Below are positions 7,501 to 16,771 of a DNA stretch of 33,043 nucleotides, in pieces. Source of the stretch: Planctomycetota bacterium (GTDB lineage Bacteria; Planctomycetota; UBA1135; GCA-002748355). The notes beneath the pieces were generated by a model. That model made no database searches. It was not told the origin of the DNA and saw only the letters and a list, made by a program, of their open reading frames with translations. The stretch is taken from assembly GCA_020426005.1 (NCBI GenBank), contig JAGQQW010000032.1, forward strand, positions 1 to 33,043, in the 5' to 3' direction. Position 1 is the first letter of the stretch, and every line of letters starts with the position of its first letter. Both the position numbers and the translations under genes were made by a program.

Positions 7501-8352
7501 TCAATCATCCGCCGACGACGAGTCGTAGTCTCGCCGCAGCCCGAACCACAACGCGAGAACGAGCGCGACCCCCGTCAGAATCGCGAGGTTGGATACGGCA
7601 TCCGAGATCGACGGGATCAGTGCATCCGTCATATTTCGTCGGCCGCCACTCGCCCATTCCAGCATCGCGCCGCGGAACTGCCGTGCCGCCTGCGGATCCA
7701 CGCCATGGAAGAACATCGCCCGCGCACTGTCGACGACCGTCAGGCTTCGCACGCCAGCTTGCGCCGGAGTCGACCCGACCACGTATTCCCAACCGACGAC
7801 GTAGACCGCTCCCGTGATCATCGCACGCTGCAGTCTCACCGCGAATGCAGTGCCAATCGCGCAGTACGCCACGGGTGCGAGCAGCGCCGGTAGTAGTGGC
7901 GCGTAGAGCGTGGCCTCGGTGATCGCCACGTCGTGTCGGAACCCGGTTTCACCGAGCATGGGCAGAACGACGATCGCGATCGAGAGCGCAGCGCCGAGAA
8001 TCAGCCAACACACCAAGACCGCGGCAGTGAACTTCCCGAGCCAGATTGCAGCCCTCGGAACCGGCCCCGTGATCAAATACACGAGCGTGCGTGATGCGAT
8101 TTCCTCGCGCACCGTCGAGACCGCGAAGAACATCGAGACGATCGGCACGAGCCCCTGGAAGAAGACGCCGAGCGTCACTCCGCAGAAGATCTCGTCGATA
8201 CGCTCGCGATCGCCCAATTTCATCGAGGCGAAGATCGCAACCGTCGGATACGCGAGTGCGAGCGCGACGAAGAGCAACGTGCGCTTGGACAACAAGACCT
8301 CGCGCACCGTCTGCGCGACGATCAAGGGATAGCACCGAAAGAAGGCAGTCAC
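7501..8352 (-). CDS. ABC-2 type transporter permease (second of two)
   Basis: A 283-residue membrane subunit of an ABC exporter. Hydrophobic segments are near 27-44, 58-78, 105-133, 150-172, 178-193 and 254-271. The REEIASRTLVYLITGPVPR segment (82-100) after the second helix is the usual ABC-2 signature loop (compare RDRAAGALELYFTRGIRP in the upstream permease). It starts with GTG, and GTGA overlaps the stop of the preceding ATPase by 4 nt, indicating translational coupling. The ATPase just upstream is its natural partner. Substrate is unknown; related systems export lipids, polysaccharides or drugs, or serve gliding and secretion machinery. Confidence 0.88.
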   Translation of the reverse strand: MTAFFRCYPLIVAQTVREVLLSKRTLLFVALALAYPTVAIFASMKLGDRERIDEIFCGVTLGVFFQGLVPIVSMFFAVSTVREEIASRTLVYLITGPVPRAAIWLGKFTAAVLVCWLILGAALSIAIVVLPMLGETGFRHDVAITEATLYAPLLPALLAPVAYCAIGTAFAVRLQRAMITGAVYVVGWEYVVGSTPAQAGVRSLTVVDSARAMFFHGVDPQAARQFRGAMLEWASGGRRNMTDALIPSISDAVSNLAILTGVALVLALWFGLRRDYDSSSADD

Positions 8353-9278
8353 TTCCGCACCAGGTAGCCGAAGACCGATTCGAGGTCGGCATCGAGCGGC
8401 ACGATCGCCTCGATCCCGTAGCGTTCATCACAACCGAGGTTCGTGATCTGATCGAAGAAGAGTCCTGCATCCGCGACGCGCGCAACGACCCGGTCGCGCT
8501 CCACGTCGACGCCGGCGACGTGATCGGCGCCGATCAGTTGTCGCGCGAGACCTCGTGGTTCTCGCACGCGTACCTCGACCTGCAGCGCGCGCTCGCTGAG
8601 CTGATCCCGGATCTCGTGCACTTTGCCTTCTGCCAGGATCCGACCTTGGTGCAGGAGCAACAACCGATCGGTCATCGCTTCGACCTCGTGCAGCACGTGA
8701 CTCGACACCAAGACCGCCTTGCCTTCGTCACCGAGCTCGCGCACGAGTCGGATCATCGCGTGCCGACCGATCGGATCGAGTCCGTTGAGCGGCTCGTCGA
8801 GCAGGAGCAGGTCCGCGCCGACGACGAGCGCGCGCGCGAGTTTCGTGCGCTGACGCATGCCCTTGGAGTAGCCGCCGATCTTCTTGTGCATGCGATCGCT
8901 CATGTCGAGTCGATCGAGCACTTCGGCCGCCTTCTGCTTCGCCGAAGGAACCCCCGCGAGGCGCGCCATGAACGTCACCCATGCGATCCCGCTCATGCGC
9001 TCGTAGAACCGGTCCATGTCGGGGCACAGGCCGATCCGATTACGCACTTCCGTCGAGTCCTGCGGCGGTGTCCCGAAGACCTCCACCGACCCGATGCTCG
9101 GCCTGAGCATGCCCGACGCGAGCTTCATCATCGTCGACTTGCCGGCGCCGTTCATTCCGAGCAAGCCGACGACCCCACTCGAGATCGAGAACGAAATATC
9201 GCTCACACCGAGCACGTTCCCATACCAGAGACTCACACGCGAGAACGCGAGTGCCGGCTGCGTCGTGGGACCACTCAT
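8349..9278 (-). CDS. ABC transporter ATP-binding protein (second of two)
   Basis: A 309-residue ATPase of the ABC-2 (CcmA/YhaQ-like) class. Walker A is GMNGAGKST (41-49), the signature is YSKGMRQR (137-144) instead of LSGGQ, Walker B is LLLLDEP (157-163), and the switch histidine is H194. The last 80 residues form the accessory beta domain common in this class. The start ATG at 9278 overlaps the stop of the upstream permease (ATGA), and its own stop overlaps the GTG of the downstream permease. Upstream in-frame codons (to 9515) lie inside the permease gene and are not used. Confidence 0.92.
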   Translation of the reverse strand: MSGPTTQPALAFSRVSLWYGNVLGVSDISFSISSGVVGLLGMNGAGKSTMMKLASGMLRPSIGSVEVFGTPPQDSTEVRNRIGLCPDMDRFYERMSGIAWVTFMARLAGVPSAKQKAAEVLDRLDMSDRMHKKIGGYSKGMRQRTKLARALVVGADLLLLDEPLNGLDPIGRHAMIRLVRELGDEGKAVLVSSHVLHEVEAMTDRLLLLHQGRILAEGKVHEIRDQLSERALQVEVRVREPRGLARQLIGADHVAGVDVERDRVVARVADAGLFFDQITNLGCDERYGIEAIVPLDADLESVFGYLVRK

Positions 9279-10180
9279 CCGACGATCTCCACAGGACGAA
9301 GGTGTCGTCTCGTCCAATAGAGTGCGAGTGCGCACAGAACGCCCCAGACGAGGATCGAGGACTCGAGCGACATGTCCGAGGGCTCTGCACCCGCGATCGC
9401 TTGCGCGATGCGCTTGACGACTTGATGCGGCGACACGAGATGTGTGCTCGGTGTCATGAAGAGCTTGTTGAGGATGCCAGCGACGATGCGCAATACAGCG
9501 AGCACGCCGATCCACCGCAGGATCGCGAAGCGCACGGAATCCGTCGACGTCGACAACGCACAGAGCCAGAACGCGAGCGTCGCACAGAAGAATGCCTGCG
9601 CAGCGATCAGGCGCGGGATGAACGGCCAGGTCTCACTGAAGTAGCCGGAATCGGTGGGCGCGACACTGACCGCGAAGATCCAGACGATGAGGAAACCGAA
9701 CAACACCTGGCAGAGCAGCAAGAACCAAACGGTCAAGAACTTGCCCAGGAAGTAGGAGATCGGCCGGATGCCGCGCGTGAAGTAGAGCTCGAGCGCACCA
9801 GCGGCACGATCGCGCGCGATGATGCCCGCGCCGACGACACCGCTGAAGATCAGGGTCAGCGCGGTACCACCGCCGCGCAGCAGATCGAAGTAGAAGTCGA
9901 CGTCCAGGATGGAGCCGCCGAAAGGCCCGCGCGCCGCCATCCGCTCCATCCGATTGCCGAACCCCATCAACTGTCCGCTTCCTTCGATCACGATGAAGCG
10001 GATCCAGACGATGACGAACGCCATGATGGCTGGCGCCATCATCAGGAAGAAGAAGACGAGGAACATCTTCTTGCTGAAGATGCGCCGGATCTCCGTCGTC
10101 GTGATCGCGAGGATGCGTTCGCGCACGCCGACACGATCGCCGTCGTAGCCGCGAAGTCCAAAATCGTGGATCGTGGTCAC
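9275..10180 (-). CDS. ABC-2 type transporter permease (first of two)
   Basis: A 301-residue membrane subunit. The first helix is at about 39-64, followed by a long loop to about 103. Helices then lie near 106-122, 143-173, 190-210, 222-240 and 275-290. The ABC-2 family loop RDRAAGALELYFTRGIRP is at 123-140. It starts with GTG, overlapping the upstream ATPase stop by 4 nt (GTGA), and ends overlapping the next ATPase start. It is the probable partner of the ATPase encoded just upstream. The substrate cannot be inferred. Confidence 0.88.
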   Translation of the reverse strand: MTTIHDFGLRGYDGDRVGVRERILAITTTEIRRIFSKKMFLVFFFLMMAPAIMAFVIVWIRFIVIEGSGQLMGFGNRMERMAARGPFGGSILDVDFYFDLLRGGGTALTLIFSGVVGAGIIARDRAAGALELYFTRGIRPISYFLGKFLTVWFLLLCQVLFGFLIVWIFAVSVAPTDSGYFSETWPFIPRLIAAQAFFCATLAFWLCALSTSTDSVRFAILRWIGVLAVLRIVAGILNKLFMTPSTHLVSPHQVVKRIAQAIAGAEPSDMSLESSILVWGVLCALALYWTRRHLRPVEIVG

Positions 10181-11199
10181 GAGCGACCTCCGCTCGGTGC
10201 GTTGGCCGCGACCGTTTCGAGGAACACGTCCGACATCGTCCGTCGTTTCGGCTCGAAGCGCCGCAAGCGCGCACCGACCGCGCGCGCGATCTCGAAGACG
10301 ATCGCCGTCGTTTGTTCGTCCGCGAGCCTCACTTCGACACTCGCGGCCAACGCCGGATCCGTACTCGACGCACTCGCGGCGGGTGCCGCCGTTTCGACGA
10401 GGATTCCCGAACTACGCAGCTTCTCGGTGAACGCCTGCAGATCGCCGTCGATCCGCACGTCGTAGGATCGCAGCGCGCCACGCGTCAGCTCCTCGATCGT
10501 GCCCTGCGCGACGATGCGGCCATGGTCGATCAGCACCGCGTGTTCGCACAACGCCTCGACGTCGGCGAGGATGTGCGACGAGAGGATCAGAGACTTCTTC
10601 TTCACACGGACGAGGTCCTTGAGCAGCGTCAAGATCTCGACGCGACCCTCCGGGTCGAGCCCGTTCGTCGGTTCGTCCAAGAACAAGAGGTCCGCATCGT
10701 GGACGAGGGCCATCGCGAGCTTGACCTTCTGCTTCATGCCGAGCGAATAGCCGGCGACGTCGCGATAGCGGGCTTCGTCGAGCCCGACGAGCCAGAGCAC
10801 TTCGTGCGCACGCTGCTTGGCGACGCCCTTGGGCAGCCCGGACAGCCTGCCCGCGAGGATCACCGAATCGAGGCCCGAAAGGCCGGGCATGTAGGCCTCT
10901 TTCTCGGGCATGTAGCCGACGTGGTCGCGCAACTCGATGCCTTGGCGCACAGCGTCGAAGCCGACGACGCGAGCCGTTCCGCCTGCGGGCCGGATCAGCC
11001 CCAGCACCGCCTTGAGGATCGAACTCTTGCCCGCGCCGTTCTGCCCGAGCAGACCACATGCTCCCGGCGGCATCGAGAAGGACGCCCGATCGACCGCGGT
11101 GAACTTCCCGTATCGCACGGTGAAGTCTTCGAGGACGACGATGGGCCCGGGTCCGGCCGAGGCTGCGGACGTTGGATGTGGGGACGAGGTGTCTCGCAT
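10177..11199 (-). CDS. ABC transporter ATP-binding protein (first of two)
   Basis: A 340-residue ABC-2 class ATPase and first gene of a four-gene operon. Walker A is GQNGAGKSS (52-60), the signature is YSLGMKQK (151-158), Walker B is LLFLDEP (171-177), and the switch histidine is H209. The N-terminal 18 residues are Pro/Ser/Ala-rich and nonconserved in appearance. The C-terminal extension (about 245-340) includes an Ala/Ser-rich linker and then a beta-rich segment. It is divergent from the gene at 11355 with 155 nt between them, so its promoter lies in 11200-11354. Confidence 0.92.
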   Translation of the reverse strand: MRDTSSPHPTSAASAGPGPIVVLEDFTVRYGKFTAVDRASFSMPPGACGLLGQNGAGKSSILKAVLGLIRPAGGTARVVGFDAVRQGIELRDHVGYMPEKEAYMPGLSGLDSVILAGRLSGLPKGVAKQRAHEVLWLVGLDEARYRDVAGYSLGMKQKVKLAMALVHDADLLFLDEPTNGLDPEGRVEILTLLKDLVRVKKKSLILSSHILADVEALCEHAVLIDHGRIVAQGTIEELTRGALRSYDVRIDGDLQAFTEKLRSSGILVETAAPAASASSTDPALAASVEVRLADEQTTAIVFEIARAVGARLRRFEPKRRTMSDVFLETVAANAPSGGRS

Positions 11200-11354
11200 C
11201 AGCGGGGCACCTTACGCGACAAAGCACGAAGTACGCAGACATGGCAGCGGACGGTCTTGGAATCAGAAGGTCCGGGTGGCCCGGCCTGTCGCGAGGTCCT
11301 TCCGGTTCGTAAGCTTCTGCCCGGATGGAAGACGACGCTGTGGGTGCTTGAGTC

Positions 11355-11786
11355 GTGGTTTCGGTCGAGGCGCGCGCGCTCGCCAGGAAGCGCGCACTGA
11401 TCCCCGCCTGGTCGATCCCGTTCGACACGCTCTCCGGCGACGGCGACTCATCGCTGACGCTCCGCGAGTTTCTCGAGCGTGTCGTGCGCTACGAGGTCGC
11501 GGCCTTTCACGAGCGGGAGAACGAGCGGCGCTTGCTCCGTGTCTTGTCGCAACGTGCGATCGAAGATGGCGCAGCGCGCGGCAAGATCACTCCGGGCCAA
11601 GCACAGCGTGCGCACCAACACGTCGACGTCGAGTCCGCGATCGCGACCGCGCTGCAGGCCTTCATGGACGGGATCTACCTCGTGTTGATCGACGGCGAAG
11701 AGCAAAAGGATCTCGAGGCGCAGGTCTACATCCGAGACACGACCCACGTCGTGTTCTTGCGACTGACGTTCCTTGCTGGAGGCTGA
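11355..11786 (+). CDS. Small protein of unknown function coupled to DUF4132 giant
   Basis: I do not recognise the family. The 143-residue product has an N-terminal helical half (about 34-105, including FLERVVRYEVAAFHERENER). A C-terminal beta-rich part follows (about 106-141: IYLVLIDGEEQ, AQVYIRD, HVVFLRLTFL). There is no signal peptide or membrane segment, so it should be cytoplasmic. The start is GTG 11355; an in-frame stop just upstream (11349-11351) excludes anything longer. Its final codons contain the ribosome site of the next gene, with only 4 nt between its stop and the next GTG. The two are almost certainly one operon, and I infer that the proteins work together. Confidence 0.75.
   Translation: MVSVEARALARKRALIPAWSIPFDTLSGDGDSSLTLREFLERVVRYEVAAFHERENERRLLRVLSQRAIEDGAARGKITPGQAQRAHQHVDVESAIATALQAFMDGIYLVLIDGEEQKDLEAQVYIRDTTHVVFLRLTFLAGG
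11778..11782 (+). promoter_or_regulatory. Ribosome binding site that fixes the DUF4132 start
   Basis: GGAGG lies inside the last codons of the small upstream gene, 8 nt before GTG 11791. It supports that GTG over the in-frame TTG at 11773, which would sit upstream of the site. Confidence 0.7.
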
Positions 11787-11790
11787 ACGA

Positions 11791-14700
11791 GTGAGCACTT
11801 CCGACATCCGCGAGCAGCTGAACGCGCAGCGCAAACCCGATCTCGTCAAGAAGCGGCTCGGCCGCCATGTCCCCAAGCTCCTTCGCGAAGTGCTAGGCAA
11901 GTGCCTCGACGAGGAGAACTACTACCTCCAGAACCAGGTCATCGACGACGCGAAGAAGGGCCTGGCGAAGAGCTTCGTTGCGATGTCCAACGCGTCGCGG
12001 CGCAAGTTGTTCGGATCGCTGCTGCCGCAGTACGCGGACGCACTCGAGCGTGCCTTCGAGATCTTGCGTTTCCGGCCCTTTCAGTCCGGCTCTCATCGCA
12101 AGCCCTTTCGCTGCCCCGGCGCGGAGCAACAGCTCGCCGCGCAACGAGCCGAGTTCTTCGTTCGCGTTGTCGCTCTGCTCGGGCCACACGAGGGCGACGC
12201 CGTGTGGCTGGCCGCACACGCGCCGTTTCTGCACTACGGCTTCGACACAGACGTCGCCTGGCTGCTCGCCGCCGCGCTCGACATCGGCGACGCTCGTTCC
12301 GAGCAGGTCTTCGAGACGCTGAAGGACTGCGCGAACGGCGAGCACCCCGTCGGTCAGATGGGCAGGCACGTCACGACAGCGTTGATGGCATCGAGCCGCG
12401 AGGACGCTTGGGAATACAACGAAAAGCTCCTGCTCGCGGCGCAGCGCCAAGAGGGCCTGCGGCAGGTCATTCTCGAGGCCGTCGACGAGGCACACCCGCA
12501 AGCGTTCCGGCGCATGCTGCGCCTGATCCGCGACGAGAGCCTCTCTCGTTTCTCGTCGGTCGTCAGGGCGTGCGACACGTGGTTCGGCTTCCTGTGGGAC
12601 GGCGCGAGCGCGATCAAGGTCGACTCGATCCTCGAGCGCGCCCTGGTGTTCCTCGACGACCCGGCGGCACGTCGCGCAGCGCTCGACGGAAGCCACGGCG
12701 AGGATGCCTACCTCGCGCTCTGGTCGATCGCCTTCGACGACATCGAAGCCGCGGTCCACGAGGCCGACGCGCTGCTGGGCGACGTTTCACCCGAGAAGCG
12801 CTTCGCAGCGACCAACCTCCTCGTGCAGTCCTCGTGGACCAAAGCGTATCCACCGCTCTTGCGCGCGCTCGTCGACCCGGATCTTCGCGTCGCTACGCAC
12901 GCGTTGAGCGCGTTTCGCTACGTCGACGTGACCGAGTGGCTCGACTGTCGCGAGCTCTTCGACGCCTGCGAAGAACTCCTCGGCCGAACGACGGCACGCG
13001 AGCAGAAGCTCGAGTCGATCCTGTGGCCGTGGACACAGACCAAGCTGGTGCGCGCCGAGATCGCCAACGCGATGGCGAGGAATCGAAAGGGAGTCGACCC
13101 GAGCCGCATGATCGCGCACGCAGGCGACCTCGAGCCCTTCATGCGCGAACAGCTGCTGCGCGACCTCGCCAAGATGCCGTCGCGCTGGGAGCGCGTGAGC
13201 GGCTTCGTGCCGGCGCCGCTCGAAGGCGACAACTACGCGCTCGCGATCGAGTTTCTGGGCGACAAGTCGGCCGACGTGCGCGCATGCGCCTTCGACGCCC
13301 TTGCCGGCACGCCGCTCCGCGAGACCGAAGTCGATCGCCTCGTCGAACTGCTCAGCCGCAAGGCGGGGGACTTGCGCAACCGGGCGATCGTGCGCCTCGG
13401 CGCGCTACCGGACGATGCCCTTCTCGCACTCGTCGACAAGCTCCTCGGCGACAAGCACAAGATGCGTCGCATCGCCGGGCTCGAGTTGTTGCGCGCGAGC
13501 GTCGAGGCGGCGCGCCTGGTCGAAGCATCGCGCGCACGCGCCGCTGCGTACCGCGACGACCACGCCGAGCTGGATTCCAGCGAGAGCAATCATCTCGAGT
13601 CGATCTTGGACAGCGAAGCCGAAGTCGCGAGCAAGGACGACGCGCTCGGTTTCGTCGACTCCGGCGCACACGTCGCATGGCCCGCGCCGAAGAAGACCGC
13701 GTGCAAGGTCATCACCAAGGCCGCCCTCGCGTGCATCGAATCGCTCGCAACGCGCATCCTCGAACTGGGTGAGACCGAAATCGACACTGGCTCCGGCGAG
13801 CGGCGCCTGCTGCTCGACAGCTACGGCTTCTCGCCAGGGGACCGGAAGCGCTACCTCGCGCGGCCGGACAGCGGGGGCGAGGAGGCTTGCCCGCAACACC
13901 CGTTGATCGATGAGTGGCGTGCGTGGATGGATGCGCGGCCGGCCAAGCTACGCGACAAGGATGGCCGTGAGCTCCTCCGCGCGTGGTCGATGCCGAATTC
14001 GGCGTGGACCGGGAAGGTCTCCAAGTCCCTCGTCGACGGGTACAAGTGGTCGACGCTTCACTTCCTCGACAAGACGCTCGCGTGGTGTGTCTTCTGGACT
14101 GCGGATTCGGGGGCATACGACTTCTTGCTCGACTGCTTCGAAGGCGACCTCGCCGCGCTGACCGCGAAGGATTACGAGACGCTGCGCGCGCGAGCAGGGC
14201 GGTACTACAGAACGTACGGCCAGAAGGAGCAGCCGTGGGAACAGCGCCTCGAGACCGCGCAGAACACTCTCCAACATTTGAGTCGCTTCGAGTCGATGTC
14301 GCCGGATGCGGCGCGCGACGAACAGGCGTTCCGTCTCTACGGACTCGTGCGCTACGCCGAGGTGGAGAGCGGTGGGAACGCACGCATGTCGATCGACCTC
14401 GATCGCTACTTGCGGAACTATCGCGCCGGGTCTTTCGGCGATCGCGCGTTGCCGGAGTTCTTCGAACTCTGCGTCGGACGGGTACGTCACGGCGGGGTCC
14501 TGCGCGCGGCTTCCTCGCGACGCGGAACGGAGCTCGAGGGCTTCCCGGAGCTGCAAGAGGTAATCGCGCGTTGTCGTGACAAGATCGTCGAGGTGGAGGC
14601 GAAGCGCGGAGATCGCCCCACGGCCGCGACGATGCCCGCGCTCGAATTGCGCTGTAGCGGGTCCTTCCGGACACTCGCGGCCGCGATGGATGGTCTCGGC

Positions 14701-16761
14701 AAGACTCCTTTCGCGCGCATGTCGTCCTACAGCGACGAGCGCTACGCGAAGAAGGCGAGTCTCAGCCACCTCGTGCTCCGCAGCTTCCCGTCCACGGACG
14801 ACGAGAGTGCGGACGGTCACGCGCGCTTCGCGCAGTGGGCGCGCCAACGCAAAGTCTCGGAGAAGCGCCTTGCCGAGCTCGCGAGCTACGCACCGCAGTG
14901 GACTGCGCACGTTGCGAACGTCTTGTCTTGGCCCGGTTTCGAGGCAGCGATCTGGTGGCTCCACGCGCACACCAAGGACGACAATTGGAACTCGCGCGAC
15001 GTGCGCGAAGAGTGGCAGGCACAGATCAGCGAGCGGACTCCGCTCAGCGCCGAGGAGCTGACCGAAGGCGCGGTCGACGTCGCGTGGTTCCGCGCGGCGT
15101 ATGACGAGCTCGGCGCCGAACGTTGGAAGCTCGTCTCCGAAGCGGCCAAGTTCGCCTCGAGTAGCGGGGGGCACAAGCGTGCGCAGCTGTTCGCAGACGC
15201 GATGACAGGCGCGGTCGCGGGTGAGGAACTCGTCGCGCGCATCGACGCGAAGCGACACCAGGACTCGGTGCGCGCGCTCGGGCTCCTGCCACTTCCGAAG
15301 GGAGAGGAGCGCGACGTCGAACTGCTCGCGCGCTATCAGCGCTTGGAGCGCTTCCGCCGCGAGAGCCGCAAATTCGGTTCACAGCGCCAAGCGAGCGAGG
15401 GACGCGCGGTCGACATCGGTCTCGAGAACCTCGCGCGGACGGCGGGCTTCGCGGACCCCGTGCGCTTGCAGTGGGCGATGGAGCGCGAAGCCGTCAAGGA
15501 CCTCGCGGAAGGGCCGGTCGTGCTGGCGCTCGACGACGTGCGGCTGACCCTCGTGCTCGACGACGCGGGGCGCCCCGAGTTGACGATCCAGCGCGAGGAC
15601 AGGAAGAAGCCTGGGGTCTTCAAGACGCTGAAGGCCATGCCGCCCAAGCTGCGCAAGCACGAGGATGTCGTACAGCTTCGCGCGCGGGTCCAAGAGCTGC
15701 GCCGCCAGTCGTCGCGAGTGCGCGCTTCGCTCGAGCTCGCGATGTGTCGGGGAGACGTGTTCTCTGCCGCGGAGCTGCGTGAACTGGCGCAGCACCCCGT
15801 CTTGGCGCCGACGCTCGCGCGTTTGCTCGTGGTTGGCGTGGGTGAACGCAGCGACGACCTTCTCGGGCTCGTGGCGCATGGCGGGCAGGCGCTCGAGGAC
15901 ACGGCGGGTGGCCTCGAACCGCTGGCGGCGAGCGACCGCGTTCGACTCGCACACCCACACGATCTCTTCGCACGCGGTGTCTGGTCAGCCTGGCAGCACG
16001 CGTGCTTCGAACGCGAGCTCGTGCAACCGTTCCGTCAAGTCTTTCGCGAGCTCTACCCGATGACGGACAGCGAGCGGGACACGGGCACGTTCTCGCGACG
16101 CTTCGCCGGCCACCAGTTGCAGCCCAAGCAAGCGCTCGCGCTGCTCGGCGGCCGTGGCTGGGTCTCGCAGCCCGAGGAGGGTGTGAGCAAGACGTTCCAC
16201 GACGCAGGGATCACGGTGCGTTTGGGTTTCGAGGAGACGTTCTATTCTCCGGCCGAAATCGAGGACTTGACGCTGGATCAGATCGTCTTCTGCAAGAAGA
16301 GCCAGCACGACGCGCTCGCGCTCGTGGACATCGACCCGAGGATCTTCAGCGAGACGATGCGCGACCTCGACCTCGTCGTGAGCGTCGCACACTCAGGCGG
16401 CGTCGACCCAGAGGCGAGCGCGTCGACACTCGAGATGCGTGCGCGCCTCGTACGTGAGACCTGTACCCTGCTCGGCATCGACAACGTCGAAGTCAAAGAG
16501 CAGAGCGCGATCATCCGCGGCGTGCATGCGACGTACTCCTTGCACCTTGGAAGCGCCGTCGCCCGCGTGCTCGGTGGCGCTATGCTCGCGATCGTCGCCG
16601 TCCATTCCGGGCACCGTGGCAGGATCTTCCTGCCGTTCGAGGACGACGACCCACGCAGCGCCGAGGTCTTGTCCAAAGTCCTTCTCCTGGCCCGCGACAA
16701 GCAGATCCAAGACGCCAAGATCCTCGAGCAGATTCGCTTCGCGACAGGGCAAAGACGTTGA
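11791..16761 (+). CDS. Giant DUF4132-type protein (1656 residues)
   Basis: A very large cytoplasmic protein without signal or membrane helices. The N-terminal half is helical with HEAT-like stretches (for example around residues 480-570: KSADVRACAFDALAGTP, LRNRAIVRLGALPDDAL). The C-terminal part (about 1380-1656) resembles DUF4132 proteins. RIFSETMRDLDLVVSVA matches the family's V/IFSEVMRDVDLFV signature. RGRIFLPFEDDDPRSAEVLSKVLLLA near 1610 matches the terminal domain often annotated DUF7737. DUF4132 occurs in E. coli YehI and MolR, encoded near a MoxR-type AAA+ ATPase and VWA proteins; no such ATPase is in this window. GTG 11791 is chosen for its strong ribosome site. The gene ends 10 nt from the convergent methyltransferase. 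Biochemical function is unknown. Confidence 0.85.
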   Translation: MSTSDIREQLNAQRKPDLVKKRLGRHVPKLLREVLGKCLDEENYYLQNQVIDDAKKGLAKSFVAMSNASRRKLFGSLLPQYADALERAFEILRFRPFQSGSHRKPFRCPGAEQQLAAQRAEFFVRVVALLGPHEGDAVWLAAHAPFLHYGFDTDVAWLLAAALDIGDARSEQVFETLKDCANGEHPVGQMGRHVTTALMASSREDAWEYNEKLLLAAQRQEGLRQVILEAVDEAHPQAFRRMLRLIRDESLSRFSSVVRACDTWFGFLWDGASAIKVDSILERALVFLDDPAARRAALDGSHGEDAYLALWSIAFDDIEAAVHEADALLGDVSPEKRFAATNLLVQSSWTKAYPPLLRALVDPDLRVATHALSAFRYVDVTEWLDCRELFDACEELLGRTTAREQKLESILWPWTQTKLVRAEIANAMARNRKGVDPSRMIAHAGDLEPFMREQLLRDLAKMPSRWERVSGFVPAPLEGDNYALAIEFLGDKSADVRACAFDALAGTPLRETEVDRLVELLSRKAGDLRNRAIVRLGALPDDALLALVDKLLGDKHKMRRIAGLELLRASVEAARLVEASRARAAAYRDDHAELDSSESNHLESILDSEAEVASKDDALGFVDSGAHVAWPAPKKTACKVITKAALACIESLATRILELGETEIDTGSGERRLLLDSYGFSPGDRKRYLARPDSGGEEACPQHPLIDEWRAWMDARPAKLRDKDGRELLRAWSMPNSAWTGKVSKSLVDGYKWSTLHFLDKTLAWCVFWTADSGAYDFLLDCFEGDLAALTAKDYETLRARAGRYYRTYGQKEQPWEQRLETAQNTLQHLSRFESMSPDAARDEQAFRLYGLVRYAEVESGGNARMSIDLDRYLRNYRAGSFGDRALPEFFELCVGRVRHGGVLRAASSRRGTELEGFPELQEVIARCRDKIVEVEAKRGDRPTAATMPALELRCSGSFRTLAAAMDGLGKTPFARMSSYSDERYAKKASLSHLVLRSFPSTDDESADGHARFAQWARQRKVSEKRLAELASYAPQWTAHVANVLSWPGFEAAIWWLHAHTKDDNWNSRDVREEWQAQISERTPLSAEELTEGAVDVAWFRAAYDELGAERWKLVSEAAKFASSSGGHKRAQLFADAMTGAVAGEELVARIDAKRHQDSVRALGLLPLPKGEERDVELLARYQRLERFRRESRKFGSQRQASEGRAVDIGLENLARTAGFADPVRLQWAMEREAVKDLAEGPVVLALDDVRLTLVLDDAGRPELTIQREDRKKPGVFKTLKAMPPKLRKHEDVVQLRARVQELRRQSSRVRASLELAMCRGDVFSAAELRELAQHPVLAPTLARLLVVGVGERSDDLLGLVAHGGQALEDTAGGLEPLAASDRVRLAHPHDLFARGVWSAWQHACFERELVQPFRQVFRELYPMTDSERDTGTFSRRFAGHQLQPKQALALLGGRGWVSQPEEGVSKTFHDAGITVRLGFEETFYSPAEIEDLTLDQIVFCKKSQHDALALVDIDPRIFSETMRDLDLVVSVAHSGGVDPEASASTLEMRARLVRETCTLLGIDNVEVKEQSAIIRGVHATYSLHLGSAVARVLGGAMLAIVAVHSGHRGRIFLPFEDDDPRSAEVLSKVLLLARDKQIQDAKILEQIRFATGQRR

Positions 16762-16771
16762 GATACGGCAG

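Noticed and set aside
11272..11284. CCGGG-TGG-CCCGG hairpin between the ABC operon and the small gene
   Set aside because: A 5-bp GC stem is expected by chance in this base composition, and there is no T-run or promoter phasing.
11901..13772. 623-codon plus-strand open frame rich in Arg
   Set aside because: It lies wholly inside the DUF4132 gene in another frame and has the Arg/Ala/Pro-heavy composition typical of GC-rich shadow frames.
13948..15258. 436-codon minus-strand open frame
   Set aside because: Antisense shadow of the DUF4132 gene with no motif or start context.
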